DNA of 64,000 nt from an uncultured Saprospiraceae bacterium (GTDB lineage Bacteria > Bacteroidota > Bacteroidia > Chitinophagales > Saprospiraceae), in the NCBI GenBank assembly GCA_937929945.1, contig CALFUK010000031.1, positions 1 to 64,000 of the forward strand. The letters run 5' to 3'. Positions 40,657 through 48,916 of the stretch are shown here, in pieces. The position numbers and the translations under genes were made by a program. Positions within the stretch are counted from its first letter, which is position 1. Each line of letters starts with the position of its first letter. The notes under the pieces were generated by a model. The model searched no databases and was not told the origin of the DNA. It saw nothing but the letters and a program-made list of their open reading frames with translations.

Positions 40657-42744
40657 TTATTCTGTGATTCTTTTGATATAATAATATGTTTCGACTTGAG
40701 ATTGTATATCTACTTCATCGCTGAGTGGCTGCTTGTATTCATTGAGTGATAGCTCATCTAATTTTCTGGCCTTCACATTATCCATCAACTGTAGATCGAT
40801 TAGTTCTAATATCGTCTCCTTAGACTTTTGATCATAAATAGGGAAAACAGTCTCAATGCGCGTGTGCAGATTCCGATACATCCAGTCTGCTGAAGAGCAG
40901 TATATTTTACGTTCCCCATCTGCGTAGAATATGAATATTCTGGCATGCTCTAAGTAGCGATCGACTATACTGATGGCTTCTATATTGTCACTGATGCCTT
41001 TTACGCCAGGTACCAGGGAGCAGATGCCTCGAATGATTAGTTTCACCTTGACACCAGCTTGGCTGGCCTCGTACAGCAGATTAATCATGTCCTTCTCTTG
41101 CAGGCTATTCATTTTTAGAATGATCTCTGCTTTTTTACCTTGCTTGGCATTCGCGATCTCTTGCTTGACTAGTGAGATGAGTACATCCAATAAATTGAAT
41201 TGGCCGACAGCCAAATGCTTAAATTCTTTCGTCGGACGTTCTTTGGTCTCTAAGTACTGATACAGGCTGAGGCACTCCTGTCCCAACTCTTGGTCAGCGG
41301 TGAATAAGCCGATGTCCGAGTAGATTTTAGCGGTTTTCTCATGGAAATTACCTGTACCGAGATAACAATATATCTTAGGTGTACCATTGATCTTTCTAAT
41401 GATGATCGCCATTTTAGAATGTACCTTCAGACCTGGAAGGGAGTAATTCACCGTGACTCCAGCTTTTTCTAATTTCTCTCCCCATCTCAGATTGGCCTCT
41501 TCATCAAAGCGAGCTTTCACTTCGACGAAAGATGATACTTTGATGCCGTTATTGACAGCTTGCATGAGTGCATTCATGATCTCTGAGCGCGATCCGACTC
41601 GGTATTGAATGATCTTAATGTCAGTCACCGTCGGGTCTTTAGCTGCATCCTCGAAGAATTTCACCACTGAATCAAAGCTATGGTAAGGGACATGGATGAT
41701 GTGGTCTTTCTTATCGATCTCATCGAAAATAGAATCAGCAGTCTCCAAGGCTTTGTGTGCGATGGGGTGTAGTGATTTATTGAGCAGTTCCTTTTTGTCA
41801 AAGGTAGGGAAGTCAAAGAAATCAAAGTTATTATGATATCTACCTTCCTGTAGCAGATCATAGCGACTCAGTTCGAAGACATCCTTTAGGTATTCTAAGA
41901 GGTGACTTGGTATCTCTCGATCAAAGACCATTCTGGAGGCCACTCCGACGTTTCTCTTTTTCAGGCTTTTCTGAATCTTCTTAATCAAGTCTCCTGCGAA
42001 TTCATCATCTAAGTATAGCTCAGCATCACGAGTGAGCTTAATAGAATATGAGTCTATGATGTCAAATCCAGGAAATATCGACGATATAGAATGCCTGACA
42101 ATATCATCTAACATGATGATGTCATGGCTTCCCGCTCGCTCAGCTGGCAGCTCTACGAATCGCGGGACGTGGTCTGATGGGATCTTGACGATAGCGTATT
42201 GTGGCTTGGATAAGACATCGTTCTTAGTCGTCATATGCAGGGCCAGGTAGAGAGCACCATTTTGTAAGAATGGTTTGACCTTATCTTTCACGAGCAGTAC
42301 TGGCTGTACGAAGGGCAACAAATTCTCTCTGAAAAAATCATCGATAAAGAGCGTTTGGTCCTCATTGAGCTGTGTCCGCTTGAGGATGTTGATGTTATTC
42401 TCCTTGAGTGCTGGGATGATCTGATGATCAAAAATGCTACTAAACTCTAACAATTGTTCATTAATTATCACGAGAATTTGCTTGAGTACATCACTTGCCT
42501 TGTAGTCTATTTTTTTTCGACTCTTTTTCCCAGCTCGCATGACATTGCGCAGGTTAGCTATTCTAACCTTGAAGAACTCTCCCAGATTACTGGAGTAGAT
42601 CGCCAAGAATTTCACCCGCTCGAATAAGGGGACTCTAGGGTCCTTCGCTTCTTGTAGTACGCGGTAATTAAATGACAGCCAGCTAATATCACGATTGATA
42701 TAAGGATAGCTACTCTCTGCGGTATCTGTTTCTTCTTCCATCAT
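40657..42744 (-). CDS. ppk1: Polyphosphate kinase 1
   Basis: Reversibly transfers the gamma-phosphate of ATP to polyphosphate. The 695-residue protein shows the four-part PPK1 layout: an N-terminal helical domain beginning YINRDISWLSFNYRVLQEA, a head domain, and two PLD-like C-terminal domains. The autophosphorylated histidine lies in LPGLKVHSKMAII, and the second HxK-like site is in NLHTRIETVFPI. FVEVKARFDEEANLRWGEKLE is a strong family match. It heads the group ppk1-purB-helical protein. Two Met codons open the frame; either could be used. Confidence 0.96.
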   Translation of the reverse strand: MMEEETDTAESSYPYINRDISWLSFNYRVLQEAKDPRVPLFERVKFLAIYSSNLGEFFKVRIANLRNVMRAGKKSRKKIDYKASDVLKQILVIINEQLLEFSSIFDHQIIPALKENNINILKRTQLNEDQTLFIDDFFRENLLPFVQPVLLVKDKVKPFLQNGALYLALHMTTKNDVLSKPQYAIVKIPSDHVPRFVELPAERAGSHDIIMLDDIVRHSISSIFPGFDIIDSYSIKLTRDAELYLDDEFAGDLIKKIQKSLKKRNVGVASRMVFDREIPSHLLEYLKDVFELSRYDLLQEGRYHNNFDFFDFPTFDKKELLNKSLHPIAHKALETADSIFDEIDKKDHIIHVPYHSFDSVVKFFEDAAKDPTVTDIKIIQYRVGSRSEIMNALMQAVNNGIKVSSFVEVKARFDEEANLRWGEKLEKAGVTVNYSLPGLKVHSKMAIIIRKINGTPKIYCYLGTGNFHEKTAKIYSDIGLFTADQELGQECLSLYQYLETKERPTKEFKHLAVGQFNLLDVLISLVKQEIANAKQGKKAEIILKMNSLQEKDMINLLYEASQAGVKVKLIIRGICSLVPGVKGISDNIEAISIVDRYLEHARIFIFYADGERKIYCSSADWMYRNLHTRIETVFPIYDQKSKETILELIDLQLMDNVKARKLDELSLNEYKQPLSDEVDIQSQVETYYYIKRITE

Positions 42745-42854
42745 ATATTCTCAGAAAGCTTAAAAATATGATTTTACAAATGGAAAAATGCAATTGTCAT
42801 TTAAAATCATAAATCGAGGAATAGCTATATATTCGCCACTTAATAATATAGACT

Positions 42855-43610
42855 ATGACAAGGAAGAAAATAGCCGCAGGCAACTGGAAAATGAACCTCA
42901 CTGCAGATCAAGGCCAATCGCTGGTAGGTGCCATCGTTCAGGCTGATAGACCGTCAGATGTATTGACCATACTCGGTGTGCCGCACCCATACTTGCAGGC
43001 TGCTGTCCAGCAGGCGAGTGCGAATCGAGGCGTTCAGATAGCTGCTCAGAATATGCATGAAGCGATTAGTGGTGCCTACACTGGCGAAGTGTCAGTAGAT
43101 ATGCTACTCTCTCTAGGCGTCCGTCATGTGATCTTAGGGCATTCAGAGCGCAGAGAATACCAGAAGGAATCCAATGAACTACTTAAGACTAAGGTGGATT
43201 TAGCCTTAGAAAAGGGTCTAATACCCATCTTCTGTTGTGGGGAAAGTCTCGATATTAGAAAGTCAGGTGAGCACGTGACTTACGTCAGTAGCCAGCTGCA
43301 GGCCAGTTTATTTCATCTCAGTGCTGAAGACTTTGGCAAGATCGTTATTGCCTATGAGCCTATCTGGGCCATCGGCACAGGGGAGACAGCTTCACCTGAG
43401 CAAGCACAGGAAATGCACGCTGCCATCAGAAATCTGATCAAGGAAAAGTACGGTTCGGATACAGCTGAATCATGTTCGATCCTGTACGGAGGTAGTGTAA
43501 AACCAGCTAATGCGAAGGAAATATTTGGTCAGTCAGATGTAGATGGTGGATTAGTGGGTGGAGCTTCTTTAAAAGCTGAGGACTTTCTTAGCATCATTCG
43601 CTCTTTCTGA
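42855..43610 (+). CDS. tpiA: Triosephosphate isomerase
   Basis: Interconverts dihydroxyacetone phosphate and glyceraldehyde 3-phosphate. The 251-residue TIM barrel has AAGNWKMN with the substrate lysine, the catalytic histidine in ILGHSERRE, the catalytic glutamate in AYEPIWAIGTGETASPEQA, and the closing-loop and phosphate motifs LYGGSVKPANA and DGGLVGGASL. Length is standard. It runs divergently from ppk1, and its 3' end overlaps the convergent SRPBCC gene by 42 bp. Confidence 0.97.
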   Translation: MTRKKIAAGNWKMNLTADQGQSLVGAIVQADRPSDVLTILGVPHPYLQAAVQQASANRGVQIAAQNMHEAISGAYTGEVSVDMLLSLGVRHVILGHSERREYQKESNELLKTKVDLALEKGLIPIFCCGESLDIRKSGEHVTYVSSQLQASLFHLSAEDFGKIVIAYEPIWAIGTGETASPEQAQEMHAAIRNLIKEKYGSDTAESCSILYGGSVKPANAKEIFGQSDVDGGLVGGASLKAEDFLSIIRSF

Positions 43611-44069
43611 ACCCCATAATCGATCTGTGACTTCTTTTCGATAAGTGAAGATACCTTCGAGCTGCTTCCTGACGAATAGTCCATGAGCAATCCTGCCTAA
43701 GATACTTAAGGGTAGTATGTAGTGGATGATATCCTCCATGATGACACCTCCACTATCAGACTCAGAAAATAGGTGCTGGTGGTGCCACAGCTTATAAGGA
43801 CCAACCCGCTGCTCGTCTATGAAGAACTCCCGATCTCTGACTTGAGTGATCTCAGTCATCCACTTTAAGGGTATCCCCAAAATAGGTTTGACTATATAGG
43901 TGATGATCATCCCAGGGTACATCTTCTCAGGATTCTCAGAGGTGACTTCAAAGCCTAAATACGAAGGCGTGATTTCTTTAAGATTCTGTGGCGAGGAGAA
44001 GAAATCCCATGCCTGATCGATGCTGATGTCCAGTTCTTGCTTTCTGTAGAGTCGGTAATACTTTGCCAT
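43569..44069 (-). CDS. SRPBCC-family ligand-binding protein
   Basis: A 166-residue protein of the START/Bet v 1-like SRPBCC fold. Typical features are the opening YYRLYRKQELDISIDQAWDFFSSPQNLKEITP, a central beta region, and a final helix with GRIAHGLFVRKQLEGIFTYR. Such proteins bind hydrophobic ligands; the ligand here is unknown. I chose the ATG at 44069 because family members begin near MAKYYRLYRK; an in-frame ATG at 44093 would add eight residues. It is the last gene of a five-gene minus-strand group and overlaps the convergent tpiA end. Confidence 0.8.
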   Translation of the reverse strand: MAKYYRLYRKQELDISIDQAWDFFSSPQNLKEITPSYLGFEVTSENPEKMYPGMIITYIVKPILGIPLKWMTEITQVRDREFFIDEQRVGPYKLWHHQHLFSESDSGGVIMEDIIHYILPLSILGRIAHGLFVRKQLEGIFTYRKEVTDRLWGSERANDAKKVLSF

Positions 44070-44111
44070 GCGAGTATAACTCCATAGCGGCATTATTGTT
44101 CACACTCGATA

Positions 44112-45128
44112 TTACTTGAAGCCGTGAGTGATCTGCCCTGTGAAAGAAGTCGGAAAATCTTCCACGCCAGGGAACCCAAGCGGAATATCTTTTCCCTCAT
44201 AGGGAATGTATGCTGTGCCAAACAGAAAGTCCCAGATGGCAAGGGATAAGCCAAAATTCACCCCATGCTTTCGCTCTTCAGGTATCTCCAGCGCGTGGTG
44301 CCAGATGTGCATCTCAGGATGATTAAAGATCTTCTTCATAGCTGGTCCAAGCATGAAATATCCAAGGGCAGTCAGAACGATGGCAAGTAGTAGCTGCTCC
44401 CATAGCTGATCAATGGCAGATAGCTGAATGTCAAATGAATGAGTCAATATCACAATACTGATGGAGAAGGCCAAGATTGCCCCAGTCACCCGTCCGTTCA
44501 CTGAAATATTAGAATGATTATAATGGCCTACGATGATGGTGAAGATGTGAATGATGAAAAAATCATACAGTCCTATGCCCAACAAGGCTAAGGGTATATA
44601 CTCAATGAATCGATAGACGATGGTCTCCATCCAGTGATACCTGAGGTGCGCTGCGAAGCCCATCTCCTTTACAGAATGATGGACCTTATGATATTCCCAC
44701 AGAGCTGGGATGCGGTGGAGCAGGCGGTGGGTCCACCACTGCACAAAATCACGAACCACAAATCCAATGATCAGAATGGCCCACATAGGCAATGTCCGCA
44801 GTGGATTAAGCGCTTGTAAATCAATGCCTGATATGAATATGATGCCATCATTAAATAGGTTGACGAAGACATCTGAGGCGGCATTATAGATGACAAGTGA
44901 GAAGAGGAAAAAATTAAAAAACATGTAGAAACAGTCCAGCCAAAAGTCTTTTCTGAATTTAGCTTGGTCGCTTCGCCAGGGTCTGATCCACTCTAAAGTT
45001 AAAAAAAACAGAGAGATCAGAATCAAGGCATAAAAGTAGCTGTGCACAGAAGGATTCGTGATGTCACGCCATAAGTAAGACGCGTAGTTCTGGTATCCTT
45101 TGATGAATGTATCTATGTAATCCATCAT
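44112..45128 (-). CDS. Sterol desaturase / fatty acid hydroxylase family membrane protein
   Basis: A 338-residue inner-membrane di-iron oxygenase-like protein. The histidine clusters of the family are present: HRLLHRIPALWEYHKVHHS, then HYNHSN and HIWHHALEIPEERKHG. Several hydrophobic helices surround them (for example FYALILISLFFLTLEWI and MWAILIIGFVVRDFV). The reaction is probably an O2-dependent hydroxylation or desaturation of a lipid; the substrate is unknown. It overlaps the rhodanese gene by 4 bp and is followed by the SRPBCC gene, which might bind its product (inference). Confidence 0.88.
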   Translation of the reverse strand: MMDYIDTFIKGYQNYASYLWRDITNPSVHSYFYALILISLFFLTLEWIRPWRSDQAKFRKDFWLDCFYMFFNFFLFSLVIYNAASDVFVNLFNDGIIFISGIDLQALNPLRTLPMWAILIIGFVVRDFVQWWTHRLLHRIPALWEYHKVHHSVKEMGFAAHLRYHWMETIVYRFIEYIPLALLGIGLYDFFIIHIFTIIVGHYNHSNISVNGRVTGAILAFSISIVILTHSFDIQLSAIDQLWEQLLLAIVLTALGYFMLGPAMKKIFNHPEMHIWHHALEIPEERKHGVNFGLSLAIWDFLFGTAYIPYEGKDIPLGFPGVEDFPTSFTGQITHGFK

Positions 45129-45508
45129 TTATCAGCAGTATATGCGAGGTAGCCTCCTTTGACATTAAGTAAATGCTCAAAACCATGCTCCGCCATAATT
45201 CGACAGGCTTTCGTACTCCGCTTACCTGATCGACAGTATACGATATACTTTTTGTCTTTATCCAGAGCTGACAGCTGCTCTGTGAATTCTGTTGACTTGA
45301 CATCAGCTTCTTGGGCAGCGGCGATCTTTCCATCTGCTGTCTCTTCAGGTGTCCTGACGTCGAGTATGATGTAGTCGTGATCGGTATCCAGGATTTCATG
45401 GAGCTCATCGATGGTGATGGCTGGAGTCTGATCTTGCCGACAGGCAGAGAATGCCAGCATAAGTAGACTCAGACATAGGAGGGACGAAAGAATATAGCTT
45501 AGATTCAT
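45125..45508 (-). CDS. Rhodanese-domain lipoprotein
   Basis: A 127-residue protein with a lipoprotein signal: hydrophobic segment then lipobox LAFSAC (Cys23). A single rhodanese domain follows. The active-site loop is YCRSGKRS with the catalytic cysteine, and the entry motif is DYIILDVRTPEE. The natural sulfur acceptor is unknown; periplasmic sulfur transfer or redox roles are possible. It overlaps the EamA transporter and the hydroxylase genes by 4 bp each, so the three are almost certainly cotranscribed. Confidence 0.9.
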   Translation of the reverse strand: MNLSYILSSLLCLSLLMLAFSACRQDQTPAITIDELHEILDTDHDYIILDVRTPEETADGKIAAAQEADVKSTEFTEQLSALDKDKKYIVYCRSGKRSTKACRIMAEHGFEHLLNVKGGYLAYTADK

Positions 45509-46434
45509 TTTGGCTTATTAGTACTGATGAAATATACGCCAATAAATAATACGATGGCTGCTATAATGGTCTGAGATGTGATTATTTCATCTCTAAAATA
45601 ATAGCCTAAGGCCAAAGCGACCATCGGATTGATGTAGGTGGCTGTAGAGACTTTCTCTGGCGACACATGCTTCAAGAGAAAATTAAAAGCTGTAAAAGCT
45701 ACGATGCTCCCAAGGATGACCAGCACACTCATAGAGATCCAAGTGATCGGTTTCAGCGAGCCCCAAGCAGTAGACGGCTCCTGGGCCAGGTAGCTGATCG
45801 AAAGAAGAAAAATGCCTCCTGATAGCATCTGGATACCCGTATTGAGCAGATAGGATGGAGGCATGGGTTTACGATTCACATACAGACTGCCGATGCCCCA
45901 AGAGATCAGGCATCCCATAATGGCGCCTGTGCCGACCCACTCCATCTTAGATAAGACGATGGTGTCCTGGCCCACCAGTAAATACATACCGATCATGCCT
46001 ATAAATACACCGAGCCAAGCCTTAATGTTTAGAGGCTTTCTGTCCAAGGCCCACATCATCAAAAGTAGAAAGAGAGGCTGGGCCGCAGTGAGCAGGCAGG
46101 CATAGCCCGAGTCGATGTATTGGAGGGCATAGCTCATACCACCATTGCCTATGCCTAAAAACAAGACACCTGCAATGGCAGAATTAATCAGCTGCGGGCG
46201 AGTGATGTTTTTAAAACCCGATGTCAGAGAAATGAATAGTAGTACCAGACTGCTCGCCACCAAAAATCTGCTACTGGCCAAGATGAATGGTGGAATCTCT
46301 TCTACTGCAAAGGCGACGAACATATAGGTGGACCCCCATATGAAGTAGATGGCGAAAAATGATAGGACAACAAATAGGGTGTGGTATTTTGCTTGTGTCA
46401 ATGGGATAGATTTATAACCCGACGAGTTCTTCAT
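45505..46434 (-). CDS. EamA-family (DMT) transporter
   Basis: A 309-residue inner-membrane protein with about ten hydrophobic segments in two homologous halves, each an EamA domain (IYFIWGSTYMFVAFAVEEIPPF; later ISMSVLVILGSIVAFTAFNFLL). Such carriers export amino acids or small metabolites; the substrate cannot be read from sequence. A longer in-frame reading to 46560 adds 42 residues that look like antisense to the GroES-like gene, so I use the ATG at 46434. That start overlaps the GroES-like gene by 23 bp. Confidence 0.87.
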   Translation of the reverse strand: MKNSSGYKSIPLTQAKYHTLFVVLSFFAIYFIWGSTYMFVAFAVEEIPPFILASSRFLVASSLVLLFISLTSGFKNITRPQLINSAIAGVLFLGIGNGGMSYALQYIDSGYACLLTAAQPLFLLLMMWALDRKPLNIKAWLGVFIGMIGMYLLVGQDTIVLSKMEWVGTGAIMGCLISWGIGSLYVNRKPMPPSYLLNTGIQMLSGGIFLLSISYLAQEPSTAWGSLKPITWISMSVLVILGSIVAFTAFNFLLKHVSPEKVSTATYINPMVALALGYYFRDEIITSQTIIAAIVLFIGVYFISTNKPK

Positions 46435-46795
46435 CTCGGATGACGAAAAGCAAGGCAGAGTGGGGGACCACGACATAATCTTGCTTATTGAATACCAGCT
46501 CAAATACACTCTGCTGTAGATACACTGCCAGATCTCCTGGCTTCGGCTGAAGTGGTACATACTTTACCTCATCACTTTTATCTTTCCATGGCTCATCCAT
46601 GTCGTTGATGGCTGGGATCGGATAGCCAGGACCGACTTTCATCACGTAGCCAGTGTACAGCTCTTCTTTCTTATGCATACCCTGAGGGAGGTATAATCCA
46701 CTATCAGTCCGCTGCGTCGGCTTAGACGGCTTAATGAGGAGTCTGTCCCCGATGAGGATCAATCTACTGAGGTCTCTATCCTTTAGCTTTAGCAT
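46412..46795 (-). CDS. GroES-like co-chaperonin family protein
   Basis: A 127-residue protein with a Cpn10-like fold: LILIGDRLLIKPSKPTQRTDSGLYLPQG at the N-terminus and GYVMKVGPGYPIP in the middle, then KPGDLAVYLQQSVFELVFNKQDYVVVPHSALLFVIRD at the end. It is longer than true GroES (about 95 residues) and lacks a groEL partner next to it, so it is probably the divergent paralogue found in many Bacteroidota, not the housekeeping GroES. It heads the operon with EamA, rhodanese, hydroxylase and SRPBCC genes. Confidence 0.82.
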   Translation of the reverse strand: MLKLKDRDLSRLILIGDRLLIKPSKPTQRTDSGLYLPQGMHKKEELYTGYVMKVGPGYPIPAINDMDEPWKDKSDEVKYVPLQPKPGDLAVYLQQSVFELVFNKQDYVVVPHSALLFVIRDEELVGL

Positions 46796-46858
46796 AATCT
46801 ACATTTTATCAGCCGCGAAGATAAGTTCTTTTCATTTTTCATTGATCTCTACTTTAGG

Positions 46859-46895
46859 AATGTGTTAACGATCCCATAAGCTTTATTAACACATT
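46859..46895. promoter_or_regulatory. Perfect 10-bp inverted repeat, possible operator
   Basis: AATGTGTTAA (46859-46868) and TTAACACATT (46886-46895) are exact reverse complements separated by 17 bp. They lie in the divergent promoter region between the GroES-like gene and the basic secreted-protein gene. A dimeric regulator site is plausible; no T-tract follows on either strand. Confidence 0.4.
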
Positions 46896-46958
46896 AAATT
46901 CTGTCATTAGAATAACCGTGAGAAGGTTCATGAGATACTGTATCTAAAATCAAAGACT

Positions 46959-47639
46959 ATGAAACAGATGATTCTCATTATGGTTGCGCTGGCTGCGATG
47001 TCAGTATCAGCGCAAACATTGACGACAGACAACTATTACCTCGATGGAATCTGGCATGATCGGAATTATGATCAAGAGCTGGAAATTCAATACGACAGAA
47101 ATGGCATCAGAGTCAAGCGAAGAGGACTCTTCCGAAAGACAAAACGCTTTAGAGTTCTTGATGAAAGGACCTATGCTGATCGAGACGGCAATGTGATCGA
47201 ACTCATCAATCGGAATAAACTGATTTGGAAAAATCGAGGCGACCGAGAGTATCGGGTATTCTTCAAGCAGGGACGTTATGATACCGATCGGCGGATCCGA
47301 GCTGATCGATACTCAGATAGACCTTACGCCTCAAGAACAAGGGGCAACGGAAGGGTCGGATCATATTACGGCAGTAGAGTAGCTCCGAATAGTCGAGGCA
47401 GATTAGATGGTAGGTGGGAGTGTGGCAGAGGCAGGAATCAGCTATACATCGAGTCATTCGACGGCGGATTCAGATCAAGGAGATCCAGAAATGGAAACTG
47501 GCTTAACTTCTACCAAGACAGAAATAATCCGAATGCCTACCGCTGCGACAACGGAGAACGCTATGAATTTCGCAATGATGAACTCAGGTGGTACGGCCGC
47601 AACAGCTGCGATAATCTAAGATTCAGAAGGCGCAGATAA
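46959..47639 (+). CDS. Basic, Arg/Tyr-rich secreted protein of unknown function
   Basis: A 226-residue protein with a clear signal peptide (MKQMILIMVALAAMSVSAQ). The mature part is very rich in Arg, Asn, Asp, Tyr and Gly. It contains two halves with similar ideas: a repeated W/H-D/R-x-Y pattern (GIWHDRNYDQELEIQYDRNG) and a second WECGRGRNQLYIES / GNWLNFYQDRNN region with four cysteines in the C-terminal third. It ends in LRFRRRR. I do not recognise a family. High positive charge suggests binding to nucleic acid, acidic polysaccharide or the envelope, but that is only inference. A long stem-loop follows the stop. Confidence 0.75.
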   Translation: MKQMILIMVALAAMSVSAQTLTTDNYYLDGIWHDRNYDQELEIQYDRNGIRVKRRGLFRKTKRFRVLDERTYADRDGNVIELINRNKLIWKNRGDREYRVFFKQGRYDTDRRIRADRYSDRPYASRTRGNGRVGSYYGSRVAPNSRGRLDGRWECGRGRNQLYIESFDGGFRSRRSRNGNWLNFYQDRNNPNAYRCDNGERYEFRNDELRWYGRNSCDNLRFRRRR

Positions 47640-47658
47640 CTAAAGCAGCACAAGTAGA

Positions 47659-47698
47659 TAAGAGTTGTCTTGAATCAACCAATGCAAGGCAACTCTTA
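47659..47698 (+). terminator. Long stem-loop after the basic secreted-protein gene
   Basis: TAAGAGTTGTCTTG (47659-47672) pairs with CAAGGCAACTCTTA (47685-47698): fourteen pairs with one G-U and a 12-base loop. It begins 19 bp after the stop codon. There is no T-tract, so it may be a non-canonical terminator or mRNA 3'-end stabiliser. Confidence 0.5.
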
Positions 47699-47790
47699 GC
47701 TACCAAGTCCAGAGACTAATCCAAGCACGATTCATAAAAGACAGGTCCACCATGATGCGCCATTTTTGCCTGAGCTGGCCCCTCACTCAT

Positions 47791-48031
47791 AAATCGCCAC
47801 TCAAAAACTCATAACTCCCCAGAGTAACTTTACACAGATACTGAAACAACTCCAGCATAACGCACCCTTTTGCCCAATCGACCCCACACACTCATATCTC
47901 ATCACTCAAAAACTCATAACTCCCACAAATACTGAAACAACTCCAGCATAACGCACCCTTTTGCCCAATCGAGCCCAGACCTCTCATAACTCATCACTCA
48001 AAAACTCATAACTCAACTAAAATGTCTCAAC
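47791..48031. repeat. 91-bp direct repeats with ACTCATAACTC motifs
   Basis: An identical 44-bp block beginning ATACTGAAACAACTCCAGCA occurs at 47838-47881 and 47929-47972. Between and around the blocks, ACTCAAAAACTCATAACTC occurs three times (near 47803, 47903 and 47995), together with further CTCATA tracts. The period is 91 bp. The block lies downstream of both flanking genes. No gene is visible in 47699-48031. Confidence 0.85.
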
Positions 48032-48850
48032 TCATATGTCTCGACTCATAAAATGCCAATAAGCCAATCCAATGAACAAGACACTATAGATGGAGACTGC
48101 GATCATTGCATGATGGGGATCGAGTAAAAAACTAAAATCGAGATCCTGCCGGGGGATATTCTCAGCATATTTATACAGAGGCAGTGGTGTCAGGTCTTCC
48201 ACGGCGTTCATGGGCCAATAATTGATAGTAGAGTCTTCCGTCAGCTTGTAGTGTACGGCCCATTTCATAAGAGGCTCAAGAAAGAAGATGTAGCTGATGT
48301 AAACGAAGATGGACACGCCTGGACTCCGGACGATGAAGCCGATCATAAACGCAAAGCTCAAATAGCCGAGGCACATCAAAAAGTAGCGGAGTATCCAGGT
48401 CTTATCTGAGAAAGCTCCTTCGAGAGAGTAGGGATCATTATGAAAAAATCCGATGACCAATACAACAATCACGTAGAATAGAGTCGCCGCGAAACAGAGA
48501 CTCAAGACAGACGCCAGCTTAGCCGCAAAGAAATCTTGTCTGGTCAATCCAGTGATGATATTTTGCCGCAGGGTTTTGTTGGATACTTCAGTGGTGATCA
48601 TATTCATCACGATAAAGGCCAAGAAGAAGAAGACCAGCCAGCTGCCTTCATATGCCAGCCACTCCCAGTTTGTGGGGAATTGGTAAAAGATCGAGTTATT
48701 AGGTAGCGGCTTGGGTAAGTTCTTGATCTCCTTGCCCACAAATATGGCTAAGGGAAATGTCAAAACAAACATGCTTCCGAACAGAATAAAGACCGAATTA
48801 TTCTTGAACTTCATCCATTCTAAACTCAATAAATGCTGGACCTTATTCAT
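48032..48850 (-). CDS. ABC-2 type transporter permease
   Basis: A 272-residue inner-membrane protein with six predicted hydrophobic segments (for example VFILFGSMFVLTFPLAIFVG, LVFFFLAFIVMNMITTEVSNKT, LSLCFAATLFYVIVVLVIGF). The NMITTEVSNKTLRQNIITGLTRQDFFAAKL segment between helices 2 and 3 is typical of ABC-2 permeases that work with a CcmA/NatA-like ATPase. The ATPase gene lies 66 bp upstream on the same strand. The exported substrate is unknown. Confidence 0.87.
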   Translation of the reverse strand: MNKVQHLLSLEWMKFKNNSVFILFGSMFVLTFPLAIFVGKEIKNLPKPLPNNSIFYQFPTNWEWLAYEGSWLVFFFLAFIVMNMITTEVSNKTLRQNIITGLTRQDFFAAKLASVLSLCFAATLFYVIVVLVIGFFHNDPYSLEGAFSDKTWILRYFLMCLGYLSFAFMIGFIVRSPGVSIFVYISYIFFLEPLMKWAVHYKLTEDSTINYWPMNAVEDLTPLPLYKYAENIPRQDLDFSFLLDPHHAMIAVSIYSVLFIGLAYWHFMSRDI

Positions 48851-48916
48851 GTATATCGATTTTGTAAATCATTGATTATCTGTTAGTATAAAGTAAACTG
48901 CTCTTAGATGGTATCT

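Noticed and set aside
45064-45408. Alternative minus-strand frame of 114 codons overlapping the rhodanese gene
   Set aside because: It overlaps the rhodanese and hydroxylase genes in another frame, while the rhodanese frame has lipobox and active site.
46435-46560. N-terminal extension of the EamA transporter
   Set aside because: The extra 42 residues lie inside the GroES-like coding region, contain no membrane segment and match no EamA N-terminus.
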